Below are positions 17,437-27,133 of a stretch of DNA of 64,000 nucleotides, piece by piece. This stretch comes from Izhakiella capsodis (GTDB taxonomy: Bacteria; Pseudomonadota; Gammaproteobacteria; Enterobacterales; Enterobacteriaceae). The notes beneath the pieces were generated by a model that worked only from the letters and a program-made list of their open reading frames with translations, did no database searches and had not been told where the DNA came from. Every line of letters begins with the position of its first letter. The first letter of the stretch is position 1. The position numbers and the translations under genes are program-made. Location: assembly GCF_900115045.1 (NCBI RefSeq), contig NZ_FOVC01000007.1, forward strand, positions 1 through 64,000. The letters are read 5' to 3'.

Positions 17437-19121
17437 TGGACTTAAGCGCCCTGTTGTTAATGACCAGCTTATTGGTTGTCCTGATGCTACTTGCCTGGCC
17501 GTTAGGTCGATCGATGGTACTGATGGTTGAGGATCGTCCCTGGCCGGGCGTTGCTACCATTGAGCGCTATATCTGGCGCATTTGTGCGATTGGTGAACAG
17601 GCTATGGGCTGGCGGCAATACCTGCTGGCGTTGCTATTGTTCAACCTGGCGGGCATGCTTGTGCTTTTCCTCATGTTGATGGCGCAGGGCAGCCTGCCGC
17701 TAAACCCACAGCATCTGCCTGGATTAAGCTGGCACCTGGCATTGAATACGGCGGTAAGCTTTGTCACCAACACCAACTGGCAATCATATGCGGGAGAAAG
17801 CACGCTTAGCTATTTCAGCCAGATGGTTGGGCTGACGGTGCAAAACTTCCTCTCAGCCGCCAGCGGCATGGCGGTTGCCCTGGTACTCATCCGCAGTTTT
17901 GCTAACCATTCGTCAAGTCTGCTGGGTAATGTCTGGCGCGATCTGACGCGCATTACGCTGTGGGTTCTGCTGCCGATATCGTTGCTGATAGCCTTGTTCC
18001 ATATCAGTCAGGGCACGTTGCAAAATTTTCAGCCTTACCTGCATCTCACCACCCTGGAAGGGGCAAAAGAGACGCTGGCGATGGGACCGGTTGCCTCTCA
18101 GGAAGCGATCAAAGTCCTGGGTACCAACGGCGGCGGCTTCTTTAACGCCAACTCGGCTCATCCTTTTGAAAATCCGACGGCACTGACCAACGTTGTACAG
18201 ATGCTGGCGATACTCCTTATTCCTGCCGCGCTGTGCTTCACTTTCGGTGAAGCGGTAAAAGATCGTCGTCAGGGGTATGTTCTGCTCTGGTCGATGACGC
18301 TGTTATTTGTTGCGGCGGCAGTTACCGTTATCTGGGCCGAACAGCAAGGGAATCCGCATCTGCTGGCATTGGGTACCGATAGCAGCATCAATATGGAAGG
18401 GAAAGAGAGCCGCTTTGGCATTCCCGGCTCGGCCCTGTTCACGGTAGTAACCACGGCCGCTTCCTGCGGTGCGGTTAATGTTATGCATGATTCGCTGACC
18501 CCGATAGGCGGCATGGTGCCTATGTTGCTGATGCAGATTGGTGAGGTGGTGTTTGGCGGCGTTGGCTCTGGCCTGTACGGCATACTGCTGTTTGTTTTAC
18601 TGGCGGTATTTGTTGCCGGGTTAATGATCGGCCGTACCCCCGAATATCTGGGTAAAAAAATTAACGTCCGGGAAATGAAAATGACTGCGCTGGCCATTCT
18701 GGTCACGCCGGTGCTGGTCCTGCTCGGCAGCGGCCTGGCGATGATGACCGAAGCGGGACGATCGGCCATGACGAACCCCGGTATTCATGGCTTCAGTGAG
18801 GTTCTGTACGCGCTATCTTCCGCGGCTAATAACAACGGCAGCGCCTTTGCTGGTTTAAGCACCAACACGCCATTCTGGAACCTGTTGCTGGCATTTTGCA
18901 TGTTTATCGGCCGCTTTGGGGTGATCGTCGCAGTAATGGCGATAGCGGGTTCCCTGACGGTAAAACCGGTGCAGCCGGTGGGTAATGGCACCCTTGCTAC
19001 TCACGGCTTTCTGTTTATCGCATTACTTACCGGCACCATTGTACTGATTGGCGTGCTGACGTTTGTCCCGGCTCTGGCGCTGGGACCGGTTGCCGAACAT
19101 TTACAGATGATGGGTCAGTGA
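17436..19121 (+). CDS. kdpA: K+-transporting ATPase subunit A (KdpA)
   Basis: The K+-selective channel-like subunit of the high-affinity KdpFABC pump. It has 561 residues (E. coli 557) with about ten hydrophobic segments. Selectivity-loop signatures are visible: TNTNWQSYAGESTLS, the central NGGGFFNANSAHPFENPT and SSAANNNGSAFAGL. I chose the ATG overlapping the kdpF stop, which gives MDLSALLL; a start upstream in this frame would run through kdpF. kdpB begins 17 bases after its stop. Confidence 0.97.
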   Translation: MDLSALLLMTSLLVVLMLLAWPLGRSMVLMVEDRPWPGVATIERYIWRICAIGEQAMGWRQYLLALLLFNLAGMLVLFLMLMAQGSLPLNPQHLPGLSWHLALNTAVSFVTNTNWQSYAGESTLSYFSQMVGLTVQNFLSAASGMAVALVLIRSFANHSSSLLGNVWRDLTRITLWVLLPISLLIALFHISQGTLQNFQPYLHLTTLEGAKETLAMGPVASQEAIKVLGTNGGGFFNANSAHPFENPTALTNVVQMLAILLIPAALCFTFGEAVKDRRQGYVLLWSMTLLFVAAAVTVIWAEQQGNPHLLALGTDSSINMEGKESRFGIPGSALFTVVTTAASCGAVNVMHDSLTPIGGMVPMLLMQIGEVVFGGVGSGLYGILLFVLLAVFVAGLMIGRTPEYLGKKINVREMKMTALAILVTPVLVLLGSGLAMMTEAGRSAMTNPGIHGFSEVLYALSSAANNNGSAFAGLSTNTPFWNLLLAFCMFIGRFGVIVAVMAIAGSLTVKPVQPVGNGTLATHGFLFIALLTGTIVLIGVLTFVPALALGPVAEHLQMMGQ

Positions 19122-19138
19122 GAGCTAAGGAAAACACC

Positions 19139-21187
19139 ATGAAAAGTTCCACACCGATGTCAGTTAACGGGGCGCTGGCCCGCATCGCCTTAATGGATGC
19201 ATTGCGCAAGCTTGATCCGCGGGTACAGTTTTATAATCCGGTCATGTTTGTTGTCTGGCTCGGCAGCGTATTGACTACGCTGCAAGCCCTGGCAATGAGT
19301 TTTAATCTGATGCCCGGACCGGAGGGCTTTACCTGGGCTATCGCGGTCTGGCTGTGGTTTACCGTGTTATTTGCCAACTTCGCCGAAGCGCTGGCCGAAG
19401 GACGTGGCAAGGCGCAGGCTAACAGTCTGAAAGGCGTCAAACGCACCCACGATGCGAAAAAAATGGCGCAGCCACATTATGGCGCCGCAACGGTGACGGT
19501 TGCGGCCGACTCCCTGCGTAAGGGCGATGTCGTGCTGGCTGAAGCTGGCGATATTATTCCTTGCGATGGCGAAGTGCTTGAAGGCGGTGCCTCGGTTGAT
19601 GAAAGCGCGATAACCGGCGAGTCGGCACCGGTTATCCGCGAGTCCGGCGGTGATTTTGCGTCAGTCACCGGCGGAACGCGCATCCTGTCTGATTGGTTGA
19701 TAATTCAGTGCAGTGCCAATCCGGGAGAAACCTTTCTTGATCGCATGATCGCGATGGTAGAAGGCGCAAAGCGCCGCAAAACCCCCAATGAAATTGCACT
19801 GACCATTCTGCTGATTGCGCTGACTATCGTTTTTCTACTTGCTACAGCGACGCTATGGCCCTTTTCCCTTTGGGGTGGGCAACCGGTCAGTGTAACCGTA
19901 CTGGTGGCGCTGTTGGTTTGCCTGATCCCCACCACTATTGGTGGATTGCTATCGGCAATTGGCGTGGCAGGTATGAGTCGTATGCTGCAAGCCAATGTGA
20001 TTGCCACCAGCGGGCGAGCGGTGGAGGCTGCTGGTGATGTCGATGTGCTGATGCTGGATAAAACCGGCACCATCACGCTGGGTAATCGGCAGGCGACACA
20101 GTTTTTACCGGCACCGGGTATCAGTGAACGTCAGCTTGCTGATGCCGCACAGTTAGCGTCGTTAGCGGATGAAACGCCGGAAGGGCGAAGTATCGTCGTG
20201 CTGGCGAAGCAAAAATTTAATCTGCGCGAACGCGATCTGCAAAGCAGCGGTGCGACCTTTGTGCCATTTTCAGCGCAAACAAGGATGAGCGGCGTCAACG
20301 TGCAAGACCGTATGATCCGCAAGGGCGCAGCGGATGCTATCCGTCGTCACGTTGAGGCTAACGGCGGTCAGTTTCCACCACAGGTCAATAAATTGGTGGA
20401 GGACGTGGCCCGCGCGGGCGGTACGCCGCTGGTTGTTGCCGAAGGCTCGACAGTTACTGGTGTGGTTGCGCTAAAAGACATCGTGAAGGGCGGGATCAAA
20501 GAGCGCTTTGTCGACATGCGCAAAATGGGTATTAAAACTATCATGATCACCGGCGATAACGGGCTGACCGCTGCAGCGATCGCTGCTGAGGCGGGCGTTG
20601 ATGACTTTCTGTCGGAGGCCACGCCGGAAACCAAGCTGGCGTTAATCCGTCAGTATCAGGCGGAGGGAAGGCTGGTTGCCATGACCGGTGATGGTACCAA
20701 TGATGCCCCGGCGCTGGCACAGGCCGACGTAGCCGTTGCGATGAACTCCGGTACACAGGCGGCAAAAGAAGCGGGCAACATGGTTGATCTTGACTCCAAC
20801 CCCACCAAGCTGCTGGAGGTGGTGCATATTGGTAAACAAATGCTGATGACGCGGGGTTCGCTGACCACCTTTAGCATCGCTAACGATGTGGCTAAATATT
20901 TCGCTATTATTCCTGCCGCCTTCGTCGTCACTTATCCGCAGCTTAATACCCTGAACGTTATGCAGTTGCATTCACCCCAATCGGCCATTCTTTCTGCAGT
21001 CATCTTTAATGCGTTGGTGATTGTTTTCCTGATCCCATTGGCGCTGAAAGGCGTGAGCTATCGCCCGCTTAGCGCTGCTGCCTTGCTGCGACGTAATCTG
21101 TGGATCTATGGCCTTGGCGGTCTGCTGGTCCCGTTTGTGGGAATTAAGCTGATCGATATAATTCTGACCGTATCAGGTTTGGCCTGA
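19139..21187 (+). CDS. kdpB: K+-transporting P-type ATPase subunit B (KdpB)
   Basis: The P-type ATPase subunit that powers K+ uptake. At 682 residues it equals the E. coli length. The phosphorylated Asp is residue 307 in MLDKTGTITLGN, and the TGES loop puts the regulatory Ser at residue 162, both numbers as in E. coli. The hinge motif GDGTNDAPALAQADV is intact. The ATG at 19139 follows TAAGGA; an earlier GTG seven codons upstream lacks such a site. It lies between kdpA and kdpC in one transcription unit. Confidence 0.97.
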   Translation: MKSSTPMSVNGALARIALMDALRKLDPRVQFYNPVMFVVWLGSVLTTLQALAMSFNLMPGPEGFTWAIAVWLWFTVLFANFAEALAEGRGKAQANSLKGVKRTHDAKKMAQPHYGAATVTVAADSLRKGDVVLAEAGDIIPCDGEVLEGGASVDESAITGESAPVIRESGGDFASVTGGTRILSDWLIIQCSANPGETFLDRMIAMVEGAKRRKTPNEIALTILLIALTIVFLLATATLWPFSLWGGQPVSVTVLVALLVCLIPTTIGGLLSAIGVAGMSRMLQANVIATSGRAVEAAGDVDVLMLDKTGTITLGNRQATQFLPAPGISERQLADAAQLASLADETPEGRSIVVLAKQKFNLRERDLQSSGATFVPFSAQTRMSGVNVQDRMIRKGAADAIRRHVEANGGQFPPQVNKLVEDVARAGGTPLVVAEGSTVTGVVALKDIVKGGIKERFVDMRKMGIKTIMITGDNGLTAAAIAAEAGVDDFLSEATPETKLALIRQYQAEGRLVAMTGDGTNDAPALAQADVAVAMNSGTQAAKEAGNMVDLDSNPTKLLEVVHIGKQMLMTRGSLTTFSIANDVAKYFAIIPAAFVVTYPQLNTLNVMQLHSPQSAILSAVIFNALVIVFLIPLALKGVSYRPLSAAALLRRNLWIYGLGGLLVPFVGIKLIDIILTVSGLA

Positions 21188-21197
21188 GGAGAGAAAA

Positions 21198-21770
21198 ATG
21201 AGTCAATTACGCCCCGCGCTGACGCTGTTGCTATTCCTTACGCTTATCACCGGCGTTGGCTACCCTTTATTAACCACGGCGCTGGGACAATGGTGGTTTC
21301 CGTTTCAGGCCAATGGTTCGCTGTTAGAGCAGCACAACGCTCTACGAGGTTCAGCGTTGATCGGCCAGAATTTTACTCAGACGCGATATTTCCAGGGGCG
21401 ACCATCCGCCACTGGCGGTTTACCCTACAACCCAGAGGCGTCAGGGGGCAGCAATCTTGGACCCACTAATCCGGCATTGTTGACGACGATAGCGCAGCGC
21501 GTAGCGGCACTTAAAACGGCAAATCCGCAGGCAACTGGCCCGGTACCCGTGGAGTTGGTTACTGCGTCTGCAAGTGGACTTGATCCGCAGATCTCACCAC
21601 AGGCCGCACGCTGGCAGACAAAAAGGGTAGCGGCCGCCCGTGGGTTGGCGTTAGCGCGAGTGGAGCAGCTGATTGCCGAGAATACCCGCAGGCCGATGCC
21701 CTGGTTTATCGGCGAGCCGGGCGTTAATGTCGTAATGCTCAATAGTGCACTGGATAAATTAGCACGCTAA
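21198..21770 (+). CDS. kdpC: K+-transporting ATPase subunit C (KdpC)
   Basis: A 190-residue accessory subunit with one N-terminal membrane span (residues about 7-28) and a periplasmic domain, the same length as in E. coli. Family blocks are visible: LIGQNFTQTRYFQGRPSAT, GGSNLGPTNP and ASGLDPQISPQAA. It helps KdpB assemble and bind nucleotide. AGGAGAG lies before the start. kdpD follows after 49 bases. Confidence 0.96.
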   Translation: MSQLRPALTLLLFLTLITGVGYPLLTTALGQWWFPFQANGSLLEQHNALRGSALIGQNFTQTRYFQGRPSATGGLPYNPEASGGSNLGPTNPALLTTIAQRVAALKTANPQATGPVPVELVTASASGLDPQISPQAARWQTKRVAAARGLALARVEQLIAENTRRPMPWFIGEPGVNVVMLNSALDKLAR

Positions 21771-21819
21771 ACCCTTATCGCCGGCGCTGTCGGCGACCCG
21801 TTTCTCAGGCAGGACAGCG

Positions 21820-24489
21820 ATGAATAACGATATTATCCGCCCCGACCCGGATGCCTTGCTGAAGCACGCAGAGGAAAAACCACGCGGACGGTTAAAAATC
21901 TTTTTTGGCGCCAACGCCGGCGTTGGAAAAACCTGGTCGATGTTACAGGAAGCACATCGATTGCGTGCTCAGGGACTGGATGTCCTGATCGGCGTGGTGG
22001 AAACCCACGGACGTAAAGAAACGGCTGCGCTGGTGGATGGGCTGGCAATGCTGCCCCGCCGTCATTCTGCACGGCACAACCATGCGGAGTTCGATCTCGA
22101 TGCTGCGCTGGCACGTCATCCGGCGGTGATGTTGATTGATGAATTGGCTCATAGCAATGCCGCGGGGTCACGTCATCCTAAGCGCTGGCAGGATGTCGAA
22201 GAGTTACTGGCGGCGGGTATGGATGTGATGACGACGGTTAACGTACAGCATCTGGAAAGCTTGAATGACGTGGTTAGCGGGATTACGGGTGTTCGGGTGC
22301 GGGAAACGGTACCTGATCCTTTTTTTGATTCAGCCGATGAGATCGTGCTGGTCGATTTGCCACCCGATGACCTGCTGCAGCGGCTGAAAGAGGGCAAAGT
22401 GTACGTTGGCGATCGCGCGGAGCGCGCGATTGAAAACTTCTTCCGCAAAGGCAATCTCTTTGCGTTGCGCGAGCTGGCCCTGCGGCGGACCGCTGACCGG
22501 GTGGATGACCAGATGCGGCTCTGGCGTGACAGTCACGGGCGCGCAAAGGTCTGGCATACCCGCGATGCGATTCTTTTATGCATCGGCGACAATAACGGCA
22601 GTGAAAAGCTGGTGCGCATTGCGGCTCGTCTGGCTGCAAAGCTGGGAAGCGATTGGCATGCGGTTTATGTTGAAACGCCGCGCCTTTACGGTATTTCGGA
22701 GGCTCGTCGACGGGCGGTGTTGAGCACGCTGCAACTGGCAAGAGAGCTGGGCGCGGAAACCGCCACCCTCTCTGACCCCAGTGAAACCGAAGCGATCCTG
22801 CGCTATGCCAGAGAACATAACCTCGGTAAAATCGTCATTGGCCGCTCGCCAGGGTTACATCGCTGGCGTCGGGAACGATTCCTGCGGCGTCTCGGCCAGT
22901 CTGGTCCTGAGCTGGATCTGCTGGTGGTCGCGCTGAATGATGCCCCGCGTACCCGCTCCGCACTGACGCCGGTTGATCGTACATTTTCTGCTGAAAAATG
23001 GCGTCGGCAACTGTATGGCTGCGCGGCGGCGGCACTGTTGTGCGCCCTGATTACTTTTCTCGGTCGCTGGCTGCTGCCAGGCGTTGACTCGGTTAACCTG
23101 GTGATGATCTATCTGCTGGGGGTGGTGATTGTGGCGTTGCGCTATGGTCGCTGGCCGTCGGTGATCGCCGCAGTACTGAGCGTCATCGCTTTTGATCTCA
23201 CTTTTATTGCCCCAACGGGCACCCTTGCGGTATTTGACATGCAGTATCTGGTGACCTTTGGCGTGATGCTGACAGTCGGCACCCTGGTGGGTAACCTGAC
23301 GGCGGGCGTGCGCTACCAGGCACGGGTGGCCCGCTATCGGGAACAGCGGGCGCGTCGGTTGTATGAGCTGGCGCAGTCGCTTGGGCGCGCGTTGTCCCAG
23401 CAGGATATCGCCAGTATCAGCCAGCGCACTGTCGAGAGTACGCTTGGTGCGCGTAGCGAGCTGTTACTGACCGGCGAACAGGGCGAGTTGTTCATGCCGG
23501 GAGAGCAGCGCCTTAGCGTCCTGCCGGATCAGGCCATCGCCCGTTGGAGCATTGATAAAGGCCAGCCAGCCGGTGCCGGTACGGATACGTTGCCTGCGGT
23601 GCCGTGGCAGATGCTACCGCTTAAAACCGCGCAGCAAACCTACGGGCTGCTGATTATTGAACCGAATAATCCGCGTCAGCTGATGATCCCCGAGCAGCAA
23701 CAGCTGGTTAATACCTTTACTGCGCTGATTGCGAATGCGCTGGAAAGGCTTCAGCTGGCACAACGTGAGGAGGTTGCCCGATTGGCCGCTGAGCGTGAGC
23801 AGCTGCGCAATGCCTTGCTGTCGGCACTTTCCCATGATTTGCGCACACCACTGACGGTGTTATTTAGCCAGGCAGAAATTCTGATGCTGGATTTGGCTGG
23901 CGAAAACTCAAAACATGCCGTTCAGGCAAGTCAAATACGTCAGCAAACGCTGAACACGGTCAGGCTGGTGAATAATTTGCTGGATATGGCGCGTTTACAG
24001 TCGGGTGGATTTCACCTGCACACCGAGTGGATGGCGCTGGATGAGCTGATTGGCAGTGCGTTGCAAAATCTCACACCGTTATTGGGTGAGCGTCAGATAC
24101 AGCTCGACTTACCGAATGAAATGCTGCTGTTGCAGGTCGATGGGGCGCTGATGGAGCGGGTATTCGCTAACCTGCTTGAGAATGCACTCAAGTACGCTGG
24201 CGAGAGTGCGCAGATAGGTATCACGGCCTTACGTTCGGAAAATAATACGCTGGCTATCAGCGTCTGGGATTCGGGGCGTGGTATCTCACCAGGGCAGGAA
24301 GGGCACATTTTCGAAAAGTTTGCCCGCGGCAGCAAAGAGTCTGCCGTGCCGGGTGTGGGACTGGGCCTGGCGATTTGCCAGGCAATTATTGATATTCATG
24401 GCGGTACAATCAGTGCCAGTCATCGCCCGGAGGGCGGCGCGTGCTTTACCTTCACTTTGCCGCTGGGAGCGCCGCCTGAACTGACGTAG
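21820..24489 (+). CDS. kdpD: Osmosensitive K+ channel sensor histidine kinase KdpD
   Basis: A membrane sensor kinase that phosphorylates KdpE when K+ is limiting. It has 889 residues (E. coli 894): an N-terminal KdpD domain with Walker A GANAGVGKTW, a Usp-like domain, four membrane spans around residues 395-500, a GAF-like region, and a kinase core with the H box ALSHDLRTPLT (His 672), N box NLLENALKYA and G boxes DSGRGIS and GVGLGLAIC. All look intact. The protein ends PPELT, about six residues short of the E. coli tail, just where kdpE would overlap. No kdpE follows, so the cognate regulator is missing here. Confidence 0.95.
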   Translation: MNNDIIRPDPDALLKHAEEKPRGRLKIFFGANAGVGKTWSMLQEAHRLRAQGLDVLIGVVETHGRKETAALVDGLAMLPRRHSARHNHAEFDLDAALARHPAVMLIDELAHSNAAGSRHPKRWQDVEELLAAGMDVMTTVNVQHLESLNDVVSGITGVRVRETVPDPFFDSADEIVLVDLPPDDLLQRLKEGKVYVGDRAERAIENFFRKGNLFALRELALRRTADRVDDQMRLWRDSHGRAKVWHTRDAILLCIGDNNGSEKLVRIAARLAAKLGSDWHAVYVETPRLYGISEARRRAVLSTLQLARELGAETATLSDPSETEAILRYAREHNLGKIVIGRSPGLHRWRRERFLRRLGQSGPELDLLVVALNDAPRTRSALTPVDRTFSAEKWRRQLYGCAAAALLCALITFLGRWLLPGVDSVNLVMIYLLGVVIVALRYGRWPSVIAAVLSVIAFDLTFIAPTGTLAVFDMQYLVTFGVMLTVGTLVGNLTAGVRYQARVARYREQRARRLYELAQSLGRALSQQDIASISQRTVESTLGARSELLLTGEQGELFMPGEQRLSVLPDQAIARWSIDKGQPAGAGTDTLPAVPWQMLPLKTAQQTYGLLIIEPNNPRQLMIPEQQQLVNTFTALIANALERLQLAQREEVARLAAEREQLRNALLSALSHDLRTPLTVLFSQAEILMLDLAGENSKHAVQASQIRQQTLNTVRLVNNLLDMARLQSGGFHLHTEWMALDELIGSALQNLTPLLGERQIQLDLPNEMLLLQVDGALMERVFANLLENALKYAGESAQIGITALRSENNTLAISVWDSGRGISPGQEGHIFEKFARGSKESAVPGVGLGLAICQAIIDIHGGTISASHRPEGGACFTFTLPLGAPPELT

Positions 24490-24504
24490 CAAGGTGCCAG
24501 CTCA

Positions 24505-25104
24505 TCAGGTCAGGCGCTCGGCAATGAATCCGGCCGCGGATCTAGCCCCGGCCGCTGAGATAGTGTGACCGGTTGATGGTTCAAATTGGGTTGTCACCGG
24601 ATAGCCCAGTCTGCGTAGCTGATCAGCCGCCTGCTGGCTTTCAGCATAGGGGATCACCGGGTCGATCATGCCGTGGATTAACAGTAGTGGTGCGATGGCG
24701 GGTTTCCACGGCGGCGGTGATGCCAGGCGGCCGGAAAATGCCACCACGCCCGCAACGGGCCAACGGCCGGAAACCACGGCGTCAAGGGCCATAATGGCAC
24801 CCTGAGAAAAACCTATCAGCACCACCTTATCCAGCTTATCAGCCATCTTCTGTTGCTGCAGAACCTGTTTGAGAACCCGATCAACGTTGTGGCGGGCGTC
24901 AGCCACACGCTGAGAACGGTTTTCCGGGGTAATATCGTCCAGTGCGAACCACTGATAGCCCGCGCCGTGGAGAAAACGTTCGGGCGCGTTTGGACTGGAA
25001 AATCGCACATCAGGGAGATCGGGTGCCCAGCGAGCCGCCAGCCCGGCCAGGTCGTCACCATTACTGCCAAAGCCATGCAAAAGAATCGCTAAACCGTCTG
25101 TCAT
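24505..25104 (-). CDS. Alpha/beta-hydrolase, phospholipase/carboxylesterase family
   Basis: A cytoplasmic serine esterase of 199 residues in the carboxylesterase/YpfH-like group. Catalytic Ser in GFSQGAIMAL, Asp in HGMIDPVIP and His in STGHTISA are all in order; the oxyanion region is LLHGFGSNGDD. I chose the internal ATG at 25104, preceded by AGAGGAAAG, because the upstream extension has no family similarity. It is convergent with kdpD, 15 bases away, and lies where kdpE would be expected. Substrate unknown. It may be the ypfH equivalent, but similarity to E. coli YpfH is only partial, so I give no symbol. Confidence 0.85.
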   Translation of the reverse strand: MTDGLAILLHGFGSNGDDLAGLAARWAPDLPDVRFSSPNAPERFLHGAGYQWFALDDITPENRSQRVADARHNVDRVLKQVLQQQKMADKLDKVVLIGFSQGAIMALDAVVSGRWPVAGVVAFSGRLASPPPWKPAIAPLLLIHGMIDPVIPYAESQQAADQLRRLGYPVTTQFEPSTGHTISAAGARSAAGFIAERLT

Positions 25105-25275
25105 ATCTTTCCTCTTGCGCAGTGATAACTCGTATCCGCATTGTGCTTGCTGTTTGGCCGAGTGCATAAGGTTTACGTGCCTTTGTCTGAGTAACGCTCA
25201 TCCGGCAAGATTCCCCCTTTAGCCGTGTTTTGCACTACGCTTTGCAGAATTCTTAAGGAAAATGAGAGATTAATA

Positions 25276-27108
25276 ATGCTGTCTCAACGATTTGAACGTC
25301 TGATTGATGTGTTTAAGGATGCGCCAGGCGATACGCCACCTGATCGGGTCTGGGCGTTTTATTATTACTATTTGCGTCAGGTCTGGCCCAGTTTCGCCAT
25401 CCTGCTGTTGGTCGGGCTGATTTCTTCATTAATTGAAGTATCCCTGTTCAGCTATCTGAGTCGCATCATTGATCTTGCCAATTCTACTCCGCCTGAAAAA
25501 CTGTTCAGTATGCACGGCGGAGAGCTGATCTGGATGGTGGTGGTGGCGTTGCTGTTACGGCCACTCTTTATCGGGCTGCATGATTTACTGGTACATCAAA
25601 CCATTAGTCCCGGGATGACCAGCATGATCCGCTGGCAAAATCACAATTACGTACTGCGGCAGAGCCTTAATTTCTTTCAGAGTGACTTTGCCGGACGCAT
25701 TGCCCAGCGCATTATGCAAACCGGTAATGCGCTGCGGGATTCGGCCGTGCAGGCGGTTGATGCCATCTGGCACGTGCTGATTTATGCCATCACCTCGCTG
25801 GTGCTGTTCGCGGAAGCAGACTGGCGGCTGATGATCCCGCTTATCTTATGGATCATCGGCTACGTTTTATGCATGTGGTATTTTGTTCCGCGCGTAAAGG
25901 CGCGTTCTGTTGCTTCGTCCGAGGCGCGCTCGAAATTAATGGGAACCATCGTTGATGGTTACACCAACATCACGACCCTGAAGCTTTTTGCCCACAGCGC
26001 ACTGGAAAAACAGTATGCCCGTCAGGCCATCGGCGAGCAAACCGAGAAAACCCAGCTGGCTGGGCGTATGGTCACCGGCATGGATGTGACTATCACCACG
26101 ATCAACGGCCTTTTAATTGTTTCTACTACCGGGCTGGCGCTTTGGCTCTGGACCCAGTCGCTGATAAGCGTTGGGGCGATTGCGTTGGCTACCGGCCTGG
26201 TTATACGCATTGTGAACATGTCTGGCTGGATTATGTGGGTGGTAAACGGCATTTTTGAAAATATCGGCATGGTGCAGGACGGTCTGCAAACCATTGCTCA
26301 GCCGGTAAACGTTGCCGATCGGCCCGATGCTAAGCCGCTGCGAGTTGAACGTGGTGAAATACGCTTTAGCGACGTGCAATTTCATTACGGTAGTGAACGG
26401 TCAGTCATTGAAGGGCTTAACCTGACCATTCAGCCCGGTGAAAAAATCGGCTTAATCGGCCCGTCGGGTGCTGGCAAGTCAACGCTGGTTAATCTGTTAC
26501 TGCGTCTCTACGATCTGAATGGGGGACGTATTCTGATTGACGGACAGGACATTGCCCAGGTGAGTCAGGAAAGTTTGCGGGCACAGATAGGTATGATCAC
26601 CCAGGATACCTCGCTGTTGCATCGTTCCATTCGCGACAATCTGCTGTATGGACGCCCCAACGCATCTGATCATCAGCTGCGCCAGGCAATACAGCGTGCA
26701 CGTGCAGAGGATTTCATTCCCTGCCTGTCCGACGATCAGGGACGCACCGGTCTTGAGGCGCACGTCGGGGAGCGCGGTGTAAAACTCTCTGGTGGTCAGC
26801 GACAGCGGATTGCCATTGCACGGGTGCTGCTGAAAGACGCGCCGGTTCTGGTCATGGATGAGGCCACCTCGGCGCTTGACTCAGAGGTCGAAGCGGCGAT
26901 TCAGGAGAGCCTTGAGGATTTAATGGAAGGGAAAACGGTGATTGCCATTGCTCACCGCCTGTCCACCATCGCTAAAATGGATCGGCTGGTGGTGCTGCAA
27001 AAAGGGAAGATTGTTGAGATGGGTAATCACCAGCAGCTGCTGGAACAAAACGGTCTGTATGCCCGCCTCTGGCACCATCAGACCGGTGGTTTTGTCGGCG
27101 AGCTTTGA
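25276..27108 (+). CDS. ABC exporter, fused permease and ATPase (MsbA/MdlB-like)
   Basis: A half-transporter of 610 residues. An N-terminal six-span membrane domain (about residues 30-330) is followed by a nucleotide-binding domain with Walker A GPSGAGKSTLVN, signature LSGGQRQRIAIARVLL, Walker B VLVMDEATSALD and the H-loop IAIAHRLST. It should act as a homodimer or heterodimer in the inner membrane. The substrate cannot be told; there is no partner gene next to it. The start at 25276 fits the family, with GAGAG shortly before it. It is convergent with the next gene across 25 bases. Confidence 0.9.
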   Translation: MLSQRFERLIDVFKDAPGDTPPDRVWAFYYYYLRQVWPSFAILLLVGLISSLIEVSLFSYLSRIIDLANSTPPEKLFSMHGGELIWMVVVALLLRPLFIGLHDLLVHQTISPGMTSMIRWQNHNYVLRQSLNFFQSDFAGRIAQRIMQTGNALRDSAVQAVDAIWHVLIYAITSLVLFAEADWRLMIPLILWIIGYVLCMWYFVPRVKARSVASSEARSKLMGTIVDGYTNITTLKLFAHSALEKQYARQAIGEQTEKTQLAGRMVTGMDVTITTINGLLIVSTTGLALWLWTQSLISVGAIALATGLVIRIVNMSGWIMWVVNGIFENIGMVQDGLQTIAQPVNVADRPDAKPLRVERGEIRFSDVQFHYGSERSVIEGLNLTIQPGEKIGLIGPSGAGKSTLVNLLLRLYDLNGGRILIDGQDIAQVSQESLRAQIGMITQDTSLLHRSIRDNLLYGRPNASDHQLRQAIQRARAEDFIPCLSDDQGRTGLEAHVGERGVKLSGGQRQRIAIARVLLKDAPVLVMDEATSALDSEVEAAIQESLEDLMEGKTVIAIAHRLSTIAKMDRLVVLQKGKIVEMGNHQQLLEQNGLYARLWHHQTGGFVGEL

Positions 27109-27133
27109 TTGCAGTCGGTTGAAGTCCACGGCG

